Shown here one piece after another: positions 15,997 to 23,628 of a stretch of 24,610 nt of DNA. Numbering within the stretch: the stretch's first letter is position 1; the number at the start of each line of letters is the position of its first letter. Origin of the DNA: Onstottus_A sp036505875 (GTDB taxonomy: Bacteria; Acidobacteriota; Blastocatellia; UBA7656); contig DASXSR010000253.1 of NCBI GenBank assembly GCA_036505875.1, positions 1-24,610 of the forward strand, given 5' to 3'. A model generated the notes under the pieces. The model worked only from the letters and a program-made list of their open reading frames with translations. It made no database searches and was not told where the DNA came from. The translations under genes were made by a program, and so were the position numbers.

Positions 15997-17958
15997 ATGC
16001 ATTCCAACAAACTACGATTGCTCAAGCTCGCGGCGGTATTGGTTTTTCTGCTGACAATAGCTTATGTCAACCCGCGTGCGCAGACCGCTCAAACTAAGAA
16101 CCCTCTAAAGCCGACTGAAAATAATTTGGCGCTGGGCCTCGACCACTTCGATGCGCACTGCGCGAGCTGTCACGGCAAATCGGGAAAGGCCGACACTGAG
16201 AAGGGGCGAGCTACCGGCGCGTCTGACCTGACTTCTGACAAGGTGCAGTCGAAGTCCGATGCAGAGCTGTTTCGCGCGATCTCGCGGGGCGTGCCCGGGA
16301 CTGCGATGCCGGCGTTTGCCAGGACGCACAAGCCCACGGAGATCTGGCAGACGGTGCTCTTTTTGAGGAAGCTGCCGACGTTGACTCCAGAAGAGCGAGC
16401 GAAGCTTGAGATCTCGGTGCCTCCAAGTGCGCGTCACAAGCACAGCACCGGTGAACACAAACATCCCGAACCTCAAGCGCAAGCACCCGCTAAGGCAATG
16501 GAGCATCAACACGAGATGCCCCAGACTCAGAAACCGCAAAGGCCGACGCAACCCGAGCATATGCACGAACCTGCAAAGCCGTCTGCGCAGCAACCAACTC
16601 AGGCTCCACCACAGCAGGAACACCATCACGAGATGCAGCCTTCGACTGAGAAGCCAGGCCAAATGAAGCACGAAATGCCGGGTCACGAGATGGGTCAAAT
16701 GCACAGCGTTCATGACATGAACGCGATGATGAGCACCATCACCGGCGGGCCGTTCAGGTCGATGACTGCGATCGGGTCGGGCACGAGTCTGCTGCCCTCG
16801 TCGTCGCCCGGCTACATGTGGCACTGGATAAAAGGCGATTGGATGATCATGGCGCACGGCGACTTGAAGACCGGGTTCAATCACCAAGGCGGACCGCGCG
16901 GCGTGAACAAAGCCGAGTCGCAAAACTGGTTCATGCTCATGGCGGAGCGAGATGCGGGACCGGGCCGGTTGATGCTGCGAGGGATGTTCTCGGCAGAGCC
17001 GGCGACTACGCCGCGACCTGGCTTTCCTGAGCTGTTCCAAACCGGAGAAACTTTCAAGGGCCGTCCGATTATCGATGCGCAACACCCGCACGACCTGTTT
17101 ATGGAACTGGCGGCGGCTTACAACATCAAGTTGTACGAGAACGTCGCGCTTAACTTCTACGGCGGGCCTGTCGCTGAGCCGGCGCTTGGGCCAGTGGCGT
17201 TCATGCATCGAATGTCGGCTGCGGAGAATCCTGCGGCGACGCTTGGACATCACTGGCAAGACTCGACGCACATGAGCCACGGTGTGATCACAGCAGGAGT
17301 AACCGCGTGGCGCCTTCGAATAGAAAGCTCGCTGTTTCGAGGGGCGGAGCCTGACGAGACGCGGTGGGACATCGAGATGGGCAAGCTCGACTCCTGGAGC
17401 GGGCGGATCTGGTTCACACCTACGCCGGACTGGTCTATGCAGTTCTCATACGGGCACTTGGTTAATCCGGAAGCGATCGAGCCGGGCAATCTAAGACGGA
17501 TGACTGCTTCTGTTTCACACAACCGATCGTGGGATGACGGCAACTGGGCGACGAGCTTGATCTGGGGTCGCAATCACGAACGCGCCGGCAACTCGAACGC
17601 GTATTTGCTCGAATCAACCGCCAACTTCCTCGACAAGGATTACCTCTACACTCGGTTGGAGCTTGCAGACAAACCGGGTCTGCTTGAAGAAAACATCTTC
17701 GGTCGCCGAGGTCTCGACCAGTTTCAAGTTATAGGCGGTCGCATCGAGCCCGGTCCATTGTTTGAGCGGTTCTTCCGCGTTGGCGCATTCACATTTGGTG
17801 GAGTGCGCGACATCGTGGCCGATTCCAAATTCCGATTAGGCATCGGCGCTGACGTAACGTTTTATCATGTGCCGGACGGCTTGAAGTCGATCTATGGCTC
17901 AAGCCCGACGAGCTTTCACGTTTTCCTGCGCCTAAGGCCAGGGAAGATGCACCACTGA
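15997..17958 (+). CDS. Cytochrome c / His-Met-rich linker / outer-membrane beta-barrel fusion
   Basis: A 653-residue exported protein. Residues 1-29 form a signal peptide. Residues about 38-140 are a class I c-type cytochrome: haem-attachment CASCH (Cys55, Cys58, His59) and likely axial Met104 in GTAMPAF. Residues about 147-247 are a low-complexity linker with about 15 His and 11 Met (GEHKH, MEHQHEM, EHHHEM), like the metal-binding stretch of CopB/PcoB. Residues about 248-653 resemble an outer-membrane barrel family found near copper genes (YMWHWIKGDWMIMAHGDL, IIDAQHPHDLFMELAAAYN, GHHWQDSTHMSHGV). The role is inferred: copper binding, possibly oxidation, at the outer membrane. The start is chosen at 15997 because GGAAGGAG lies six bases before it and the signal peptide begins there; an upstream in-frame start at 15928 would translate part of the palindromic repeat. 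Confidence 0.82.
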   Translation: MHSNKLRLLKLAAVLVFLLTIAYVNPRAQTAQTKNPLKPTENNLALGLDHFDAHCASCHGKSGKADTEKGRATGASDLTSDKVQSKSDAELFRAISRGVPGTAMPAFARTHKPTEIWQTVLFLRKLPTLTPEERAKLEISVPPSARHKHSTGEHKHPEPQAQAPAKAMEHQHEMPQTQKPQRPTQPEHMHEPAKPSAQQPTQAPPQQEHHHEMQPSTEKPGQMKHEMPGHEMGQMHSVHDMNAMMSTITGGPFRSMTAIGSGTSLLPSSSPGYMWHWIKGDWMIMAHGDLKTGFNHQGGPRGVNKAESQNWFMLMAERDAGPGRLMLRGMFSAEPATTPRPGFPELFQTGETFKGRPIIDAQHPHDLFMELAAAYNIKLYENVALNFYGGPVAEPALGPVAFMHRMSAAENPAATLGHHWQDSTHMSHGVITAGVTAWRLRIESSLFRGAEPDETRWDIEMGKLDSWSGRIWFTPTPDWSMQFSYGHLVNPEAIEPGNLRRMTASVSHNRSWDDGNWATSLIWGRNHERAGNSNAYLLESTANFLDKDYLYTRLELADKPGLLEENIFGRRGLDQFQVIGGRIEPGPLFERFFRVGAFTFGGVRDIVADSKFRLGIGADVTFYHVPDGLKSIYGSSPTSFHVFLRLRPGKMHH

Positions 17959-18004
17959 TCTTTCTGACGGGTCTGAGCATTCAAGGCAGCGAGGAAATAA
18001 ACTG

Positions 18005-18202
18005 ATGAGAACAGCCAAGATCGTGATCGTTACTGTTTTCGTAATCGTCCTCGTCGAAGTCCTGGCAGTCGAGGCCTTTCTGCGCATGCACAAGTTCAGC
18101 GCAAAGGAGCAACCGTCCTCGCTGGAGAAGACCTTCGCCGAGCACGCGCGGAACATCTCAGGGCGACGCAGAGGAATGGCTCGTGGCAGTACTGAGGGTT
18201 AG
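18005..18202 (+). pseudogene. Truncated N-terminus of a membrane-anchored c-type cytochrome
   Basis: A 65-codon frame with a good ribosome site (GAGGA, nine bases before the ATG). It encodes one membrane anchor (IVIVTVFVIVLVEVLAVEAF) followed by FSAKEQPSSLEKTFAEHARN. From memory this matches the start of anchored monohaem cytochromes of the SAxEKPSxLExxxARHAR type. After this the sequence turns into Arg/Gly-rich text and stops. No CxxCH motif occurs before the next gene, so the haem domain is lost. It could still be made as a small membrane protein. It follows the cytochrome-barrel gene by 46 bp on the same strand. Confidence 0.5.
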
Positions 18203-18257
18203 TCTTCCCGATCAGGCATACTATTGATAATCGTTAGAGGGAGAAGGGTCGACAACT

Positions 18258-19289
18258 ATGGCCGAATCACCCGATCACACCAGTGACCATCACGAAGAGG
18301 CACACGCCAGCAACCATGCCCGTCATGAGCACGGGCATACTCACGGGACTGTAGATCCGACTCTGCTCGCCACTCGGCGAGGAATCTGGGCGATCAAATG
18401 GTCATTCGCTGGGCTGTTCGCCACGGCTATCTTTCAGGTCGTCGTTCTTGTTTTCTCGGGAAGCGTTGCTCTTCTCGCAGACACTATTCATAACCTCGGC
18501 GATGCCTCTACGGCGATCCCATTATGGATTGCTTTCGTGGTTGCGAGGCGCAAGCCCAGCAAGCGATTCACCTACGGTCTCGGCCGAGTGGAGGACCTGG
18601 CAGGTGTCGCCATTGTACTGATGATCTTATTGAGCGCGGCGCTCGCCTGTTATGAATCGATTGACCGCCTCTTCCGTCCACAACGAGTCGAATACCTCTG
18701 GGCGGTCATCGTAGCCTCGGTGGTTGGCTTTATAGGCAATGAGGCAGTCGCGATCTTCCGCATAAGAGTCGGCAAAGAAATTGGCAGCGCAGCATTAGTA
18801 GCTGACGGATATCATGCTCGCGTAGACGGCTTGACCAGCCTGGCAGTGTTGGTCGGCGCCGTAGGAGTGTGGCTGGGTTATCCTGTGGCTGATCCCATTG
18901 TTGGTCTGCTCATAACCCTCGCAATACTTCGTATCGTATGGGATTCAGCCAAGTCGGTGTTTACGCGGCTGCTTGATGGAGTTGATCCCGAGGTCATCGA
19001 GGAGATCAGGCACGCAGCCGGTGATATTCGCGGGGTCGAAGATGTCAGCGAGGTAAGGGTGAGGTGGTTAGGGCATCGGCTTCACGCCGAGTTGAATATT
19101 GCGGTGGCTCCGATACTTTCGGTAGAAGAGGGCCACGACATTGCGACCCAGGTGAGACACAACTTACTTCATAGCTTGCGGTATCTAGGTAATGCCACGA
19201 TACACATAGACCCGGCGAATGCTTCAGGTGAACAGCACCATCACATCGCCGAGCACGCGCACGACGGATTACCTGCTCATTCGCACTGA
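18258..19289 (+). CDS. Cation diffusion facilitator (CDF) metal exporter, His-rich
   Basis: A 343-residue inner-membrane antiporter of the CDF family, exporting divalent metals (Zn, Co, Ni, Fe or Cd) from the cytoplasm in exchange for protons. The N-terminal 30 residues are His-rich (HEHGHTHG), as is the C-terminal tail (EQHHHIAEHAHDG), both probably cytoplasmic metal sensors or chelators. Six membrane segments lie between about residues 50 and 235. The transport site is visible as His78-x3-Asp82 in TM2 (HNLGD) and His186-x3-Asp190 in TM5 (HARVD), the His-Asp/His-Asp set typical of zinc-preferring members. The C-terminal cytoplasmic domain follows (VEDVSEVRVRWLGHRLHAEL). CDF proteins are not Cu(I) exporters, so this widens the cluster to other metals. 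GGGAGAAGG precedes the ATG. Confidence 0.93.
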   Translation: MAESPDHTSDHHEEAHASNHARHEHGHTHGTVDPTLLATRRGIWAIKWSFAGLFATAIFQVVVLVFSGSVALLADTIHNLGDASTAIPLWIAFVVARRKPSKRFTYGLGRVEDLAGVAIVLMILLSAALACYESIDRLFRPQRVEYLWAVIVASVVGFIGNEAVAIFRIRVGKEIGSAALVADGYHARVDGLTSLAVLVGAVGVWLGYPVADPIVGLLITLAILRIVWDSAKSVFTRLLDGVDPEVIEEIRHAAGDIRGVEDVSEVRVRWLGHRLHAELNIAVAPILSVEEGHDIATQVRHNLLHSLRYLGNATIHIDPANASGEQHHHIAEHAHDGLPAHSH

Positions 19290-19308
19290 AAATCGCATTT
19301 ATTTTTTC

Positions 19309-19530
19309 ATGAATTGGCGAAAAGTCAGTTTATTTCTTTCCGGTCTGTTCCTCGGCGGCGCGATTGACCACGTCATTCTTGCGCTTATGAAATCACCGCT
19401 CACGCCTTACGGCGTGAATGTGGGCGTGACTGGAAACTGGGGGCTCGGCCTGTTTGATTTGCTCGTGGCAGCTCTCTTGTACTTGTTGCACCGTTATCTT
19501 GAGTCTGCGAGTGCACGGAGAGCTCTCTGA
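19309..19530 (+). CDS. Small two-helix membrane protein, unknown
   Basis: A 73-residue protein with two hydrophobic segments, about 5-24 (VSLFLSGLFLGGAIDHVIL) and 46-63 (GLFDLLVAALLYLLHRYL), joined by a Pro/Gly/Asn loop. I do not recognise a family. No clear ribosome site precedes the ATG, which lies only 19 bases after the CDF stop, so translation may be coupled. A longer in-frame start at 19219 would overlap the CDF tail by 71 bases and add non-hydrophobic residues, so I reject it. The 25-base gap to the next membrane protein gene suggests cotranscription. Coding is likely because of the clean hydrophobic pattern. Confidence 0.55.
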   Translation: MNWRKVSLFLSGLFLGGAIDHVILALMKSPLTPYGVNVGVTGNWGLGLFDLLVAALLYLLHRYLESASARRAL

Positions 19531-19555
19531 CACGCGCGGCGGGAGGTAAACCGAA

Positions 19556-19981
19556 ATGCAATTCTCATTGTCGGGATTAGCTTTTTTGCTTGGCTACATC
19601 GTGCTGGTTGGCGTGGCTTCCTTTCTTCAGAAGTTCAGCATGAAGGAACTGAATCCGTATCAGATCAACTTTCTAATGGCAATAGGAATGCTCGTAACGG
19701 CTACGCCTGCGTTATGGCTGGAACGAGGCAGCTCCGTGCCAATCAATTCATTGCCTCTTGGAGCACCGATCGGCCTATTGATGGCTCTGGGTTCAATCTC
19801 ATACGTGCTGGCGCTGTCGAAGCTTCCGGTGGGAACTGCAGCAGCGATCTCGACCAGCTATGTCGTGCTCGTGGTGTTGTTGTCTCGGATCTTGCTGGAA
19901 GAAAAGCTAGGCTGGATGAAAATTGCAGGAATATCGCTGACGATTATCGGAGTAGGGCTGCTTTCGTGGGAGCAGAACTAA
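19556..19981 (+). CDS. Single-domain EamA/DMT-family membrane transporter
   Basis: A 141-residue membrane protein with about five helices. It carries one EamA-like unit of the drug/metabolite transporter superfamily (IVLVGVASFLQKFSMKELNP, ALSKLPVGTAAAISTSYVVL, LLEEKLGWMKIAGISLTIIG). Two-domain DMT proteins are about 300 residues. This length equals one unit, so it probably works as a dimer, like small multidrug-resistance-size members. Substrate is unknown; its place between a CDF and a copper ATPase suggests a metal-stress role, but that is only context. GGGAGGT lies six bases before the ATG. A decayed copy of its last 27 codons lies 211 bp downstream. Confidence 0.82.
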   Translation: MQFSLSGLAFLLGYIVLVGVASFLQKFSMKELNPYQINFLMAIGMLVTATPALWLERGSSVPINSLPLGAPIGLLMALGSISYVLALSKLPVGTAAAISTSYVVLVVLLSRILLEEKLGWMKIAGISLTIIGVGLLSWEQN

Positions 19982-19993
19982 CGATCAGTCCTA

Positions 19994-20149
19994 CGACCGA
20001 AATTTCCGGTAAGGAGTTTTACCGCTCTGGTGACTTTCGATGGAGTGCACGTCCATCCACTGCTCAACTATTCGTATGGTCGGCACGTGTTCTCATTCAT
20101 TCTTGTGCGAAGCAAGGATCCAGGCGCGAGCTACAGCATTTCGTTTTAA
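19994..20149 (+). pseudogene. Orphan C-terminal fragment, possibly of a barrel protein
   Basis: After the EamA stop, the same frame stays open for 55 codons to TAA at 20147. The text reads like real protein (VTFDGVHVHPLLNYSYGRH, then FSFILVRSKDPGASYSISF). Alternating residues and a terminal Phe suggest the last strands of an outer-membrane barrel, but there is no start codon, ribosome site or recognisable family. It may be debris from a deleted gene. Confidence 0.3.
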
Positions 20150-20191
20150 GGTGAACACAGCTTGGCATATACCTGTTCCTGACAACACTGA

Positions 20192-20280
20192 TTCGCCACT
20201 GAAAGCCTGAACTGGATGGAGATCGCAGGCATATCCTTAACGAGTCTCACGGTCGGTATTCTTTCATGGGAGCAGAAGTA
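20192..20280 (+). pseudogene. Remnant 3' end of a second EamA gene
   Basis: The frame open from 20192 ends ESLNWMEIAGISLTSLTVG-ILSWEQK-stop, closely matching the end of the intact EamA gene (EKLGWMKIAGISLTIIGVG-LLSWEQN-stop). A stop at 20189-20191 cuts it upstream, and no other EamA sequence precedes it. The copy's stop codon directly abuts the ATG of the copper ATPase, which suggests the ancestral order EamA-copA with no gap, followed by duplication or recombination and loss. Confidence 0.7.
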
Positions 20281-22506
20281 ATGAGAAACGAGTACACGTG
20301 CTCCATGCACCCGGAGGTACGTCAGAACGGTCCGGGCTCGTGCCCGAAGTGCGGAATGGCGCTTGAACCAACAGCAATTACTCCATCTGCAATGAAGGTC
20401 GAGTATACCTGTCCCATGCACCCTCAGATCGTGCGGGATGCGCCGGGTTCTTGTCCGATCTGTGGCATGGCTCTCGAGCCGAGGACTGTAACCGGCGAAG
20501 AAGAAAACAAAGAACTGATCGACATGACGCGCCGCTTCAAAGTCGGCCTGATCCTCGTAATCCCGTTGCTGCTTCTCACGATGTCAGACTTGATTCCCGG
20601 CCAGCCCGTCCAGCACGCGATCCCGATGTGGATCCTAAAGTACATTCAGTTAGTCCTCTCTACTCCGATAGTCCTCTGGGGAGGATGGCCATTCCTCGAG
20701 CGTGGTTGGGCATCGATCATTAATCGCAGTTTGAACATGTTTACGCTGATCGCCATCGGCACGGGAGTGGCCTACTGGTACAGCGTGATCGCGACCTTCT
20801 TTCCAAACATCTTCCCGCCGTCGTTCCGCGGTGAGGGCGGCGAGGTGGGCGTGTACTTCGAGGTCGCGTCGGTGATCGTTGTGCTTGTGCTGTTAGGGCA
20901 AGTACTCGAACTGCGCGCACGGAGTCAGACAAGTAGCGCAATCAGAGCGCTACTCGGACTTGCTCCGAAGACTGCCCGCGTCATTCGCGACGATGGAGAA
21001 GACGAGATCTCCCTCGAGACGATCAAGCCCGGAGACAAGCTTCGTGTGCGCCCGGGAGAAAAGGTTCCTGTGGACGGAGTAGTTCTCGACGGCACGAGTT
21101 CTGTTGATGAGTCGATGATCACCGGCGAGCCTATTCCTGTGGAAAAGACGAAAGGGGACAAATTGACCGGAGGTACGGTCAACGGGACAGGCGGCTTCAT
21201 CATGCAGGCGGAGCGCGTAGGCAGCGAAACGCTTCTTGCGCAGATCGTGCGTATGGTCAGCGAAGCTCAGCGCAGCCGCGCTCCTATTCAGCGACTAGCC
21301 GATGTTGTCTCTTCTTATTTCGTTCCTGCGGTGATTGCGACTGCTCTAGCCACGTTTGTTGTTTGGAGCCTGATTGGTCCTGAGCCACGACTGGCACATG
21401 CGATCGTCAATGCCGTAGCCGTGCTGATCATTGCGTGCCCGTGCGCGCTCGGGCTGGCGACGCCCATGTCCATCATGGTGGGAACAGGACGCGGGGCGAC
21501 TGCCGGAGTGCTCATAAAGAATGCCGAGGCTCTTGAGGTGATGGAGAAGATAGACACTCTCATTATGGACAAGACCGGCACGCTCACAGAAGGCAAGCCG
21601 CGCCTAACCTCAGTTGTGCCGATGGATGGAACGAGCGAGTCAGAACTGTTGCACTGTGCCGCTTCGATCGAACGTGGAAGCGAGCATCCTCTGGCTGCGG
21701 CGATCGTAGCCGGCGCGGAGGAGAGGAACATAGCGCTCTCCGAGGCCCAAGAGTTTAGCTCGATCACCGGAAAAGGCGTCGTCGGCAATATCGATGGTCA
21801 GCAAGTTGTCCTCGGCAACAGCAGTCTTCTTGAGCAAATGAACATTGAAGCAAACAGTTTAAAGGAACGCGCGGAGAATCTGCGCAGACGGGGCGAGACG
21901 GTGATGTTTGTTGCTATAGATCGCCAGCCGGTTGGCTTGATCGGAGTCGCTGATCCGATCAAAGAATCTACGCCTGAGGCGATCAAAGCGTTGCACGAGG
22001 ATGGAATCCGCGTCGTTATGCTCACTGGCGATAATCGCACGACTGCCGATGCCGTGGCTCGAAAGCTAGGAATTGACGAGGTCGAAGCCGACGTTTTGCC
22101 CGAACAGAAAGGCGCAGTAGTGAAGCGGCTTCAGTCGCAAGGCTGCATGGTGGCAATGTCCGGCGATGGCGTTAACGATGCTCCAGCTTTGGCTCAAGCG
22201 CAGGTTGGGATCGCAATGGGAACCGGCACAGACGTAGCGATAGAAAGCGCGGGCATTACCTTGTTGAAGGGGGATCTGCGCGGCATTGTCCGCGCACGCC
22301 GGCTGAGTCGGGCGACCATGCGAAACATCAGGCAAAATCTTTTCTTCGCCTTTATATACAACGCGCTGGGAGTTCCAATAGCGGCAGGCGTTCTTTATCC
22401 AGTATTCGGGTTGCTGCTCAGCCCGATCATTGCCAGCGCCGCCATGAGCCTCAGTTCCGTGTCTGTGATTGGCAATGCCTTGCGACTGCGCAAGGTCGAG
22501 CTTTAG
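20281..22506 (+). CDS. copA: Cu(I)-exporting P1B-type ATPase
   Basis: A 741-residue inner-membrane pump using ATP to move Cu(I) (or Ag(I)) out of the cytoplasm. The N-terminus has no HMA ferredoxin-like domain but two Cys/His/Met heavy-metal-binding modules (residues about 4-30 and 40-67: YTCSMHPEV...CPKCGM and YTCPMHPQI...CPICGM). Catalytic signatures: Cys386-Pro-Cys388 in the transport helix, phosphorylated Asp430 in DKTGTLTEG, His469-Pro (SEHPLAAAI), and the hinge GDGVNDAPALAQAQVG. The last helices carry the YN (FIYNALG) and MSLSS motifs expected of the Cu(I) subgroup. I chose 20281 because GGGAG sits about eight bases upstream; an in-frame ATG at 20266 would overlap the EamA remnant in another frame. 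Gene symbol follows subgroup features, not a database match. Confidence 0.92.
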   Translation: MRNEYTCSMHPEVRQNGPGSCPKCGMALEPTAITPSAMKVEYTCPMHPQIVRDAPGSCPICGMALEPRTVTGEEENKELIDMTRRFKVGLILVIPLLLLTMSDLIPGQPVQHAIPMWILKYIQLVLSTPIVLWGGWPFLERGWASIINRSLNMFTLIAIGTGVAYWYSVIATFFPNIFPPSFRGEGGEVGVYFEVASVIVVLVLLGQVLELRARSQTSSAIRALLGLAPKTARVIRDDGEDEISLETIKPGDKLRVRPGEKVPVDGVVLDGTSSVDESMITGEPIPVEKTKGDKLTGGTVNGTGGFIMQAERVGSETLLAQIVRMVSEAQRSRAPIQRLADVVSSYFVPAVIATALATFVVWSLIGPEPRLAHAIVNAVAVLIIACPCALGLATPMSIMVGTGRGATAGVLIKNAEALEVMEKIDTLIMDKTGTLTEGKPRLTSVVPMDGTSESELLHCAASIERGSEHPLAAAIVAGAEERNIALSEAQEFSSITGKGVVGNIDGQQVVLGNSSLLEQMNIEANSLKERAENLRRRGETVMFVAIDRQPVGLIGVADPIKESTPEAIKALHEDGIRVVMLTGDNRTTADAVARKLGIDEVEADVLPEQKGAVVKRLQSQGCMVAMSGDGVNDAPALAQAQVGIAMGTGTDVAIESAGITLLKGDLRGIVRARRLSRATMRNIRQNLFFAFIYNALGVPIAAGVLYPVFGLLLSPIIASAAMSLSSVSVIGNALRLRKVEL

Positions 22507-22715
22507 AAAGCGCTGCGCAGTTTAGCCCGGCGGTTGAAGAAATAAAAATTGCCGAGTTCGTCAGCGGCCCGGTAATGTTCATCATACTCGTTCTGGTTTG
22601 CAGAGCGTTTCTCAAACCGTCGCTGATAAAAGCAGCAAAAGCTCCGTTTTTGCCTGCATGGTCGGTATTGAACCGAAATCAACACAGTGCGCTGGACTCA
22701 TTTCGATTCAAAACA

Positions 22716-23585
22716 TTAAGAGGCAAGCCGGTTCTTTGCTGTATCAGAACCTCGCCGCGCAGGTTGATCGCCGTCTGTGAGTTCCCACGAGGGTTTCTGC
22801 TTGATAAATGGTAGTCTGAGCAATTTCAACAGGCCCGTCTCTGACGAAGTGCGATAGGCCGGCACGCCGATGGTGATCTCCTGCTGAGGCACGTTGAGCC
22901 GAAGCGTTCCGTGAAGCCAGTCCCAAACCGTTAACCCGCTCGACCAGTTCGAGTCCGTCTCTTCGCGGATGAATGAGTGATGGATGCCATGCATTCGCGG
23001 CGTGACGATCAACAGATTCAACCGGCGTTCTAACGCGATCGGCAGTCGCACGTTCGAATGATGAAAAAGAATCATCGCTAGAAGGAACGACTGCCAGACA
23101 ACGAATGAGAGAGGCGACACGCCGATGAGGAGGATTTGTCCCGCTCGCCACGGGACCGATATCACCATCTCGCCAAAGTGAAAGCGCAGGGCGGTCGATG
23201 CATCCAAGTCTAAATCGGCATGATGCACGACATGAAAGCGCCACAGCCACGGGACTCGGTGCGTGAGCACGTGCCACACATAAAGCGTGTAATCCAAAAG
23301 CACCAGCGCGAGGACCACTTCCGCCCACGCTGGAAGGCCCGCCAGCTTGACCACGCCCCATCCTCTACGCTCGACCAGCAAGCCCAGGAAAATCGCGACC
23401 GGCAGCTCGGAGATCTGTACGGCCCCTGCGCTCAAGGCTGCGACGGATAGATTGCGTACATTGCGCGTGAGCTTCGACTCGACCGCGCGACGCAGCGGAC
23501 CCCGCCGTTCAAAGTACAGCAAAGTCAGATACACCACGACGGCCACCGACGAACTCATCCAAAATGGGGTCTTGACTGCTTCCAC
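22716..23585 (-). CDS. Sterol desaturase / fatty-acid hydroxylase family membrane protein
   Basis: A 289-residue multi-helix membrane protein of the di-iron fatty-acid-hydroxylase superfamily. These enzymes use O2 and a reductant to hydroxylate or desaturate lipids. The complete histidine set is visible: His105-x3-His109 (HVLTH), His118-x2-His121-His122 (HVVHH), His175-His176 (LFHHSN) and His199-x2-His202-His203 (HGIHH). Hydrophobic segments lie at about 10-25, 52-72, 87-107 and 145-172. The substrate is unknown. The start is GTG at 23585-23583, with GGAG seven bases upstream. The last residues (about 265-289) are polar and cytoplasmic-looking. It converges on the copper ATPase and is followed by about 209 bp with no supported gene. 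Confidence 0.9.
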   Translation of the reverse strand: MEAVKTPFWMSSSVAVVVYLTLLYFERRGPLRRAVESKLTRNVRNLSVAALSAGAVQISELPVAIFLGLLVERRGWGVVKLAGLPAWAEVVLALVLLDYTLYVWHVLTHRVPWLWRFHVVHHADLDLDASTALRFHFGEMVISVPWRAGQILLIGVSPLSFVVWQSFLLAMILFHHSNVRLPIALERRLNLLIVTPRMHGIHHSFIREETDSNWSSGLTVWDWLHGTLRLNVPQQEITIGVPAYRTSSETGLLKLLRLPFIKQKPSWELTDGDQPARRGSDTAKNRLAS

Positions 23586-23628
23586 TTAAGCTCCATTCAC
23601 TGTTAGGCGCGGCACGCGACAGATTAAC

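Noticed and set aside
16105..17280. 391-codon open frame on the minus strand
   Set aside because: It lies wholly within the cytochrome-barrel gene. Its product is Arg/His/Leu-rich with no family pattern, as expected for the reverse of a His/Met-rich coding region.
22503..22685. 60-codon minus-strand frame between the copper ATPase and hydroxylase genes
   Set aside because: The text (YDEHYRAADELGNFYFFNRR) looks mildly protein-like, but there is no ribosome site, domain or partner. The gap otherwise shows nothing I can support.
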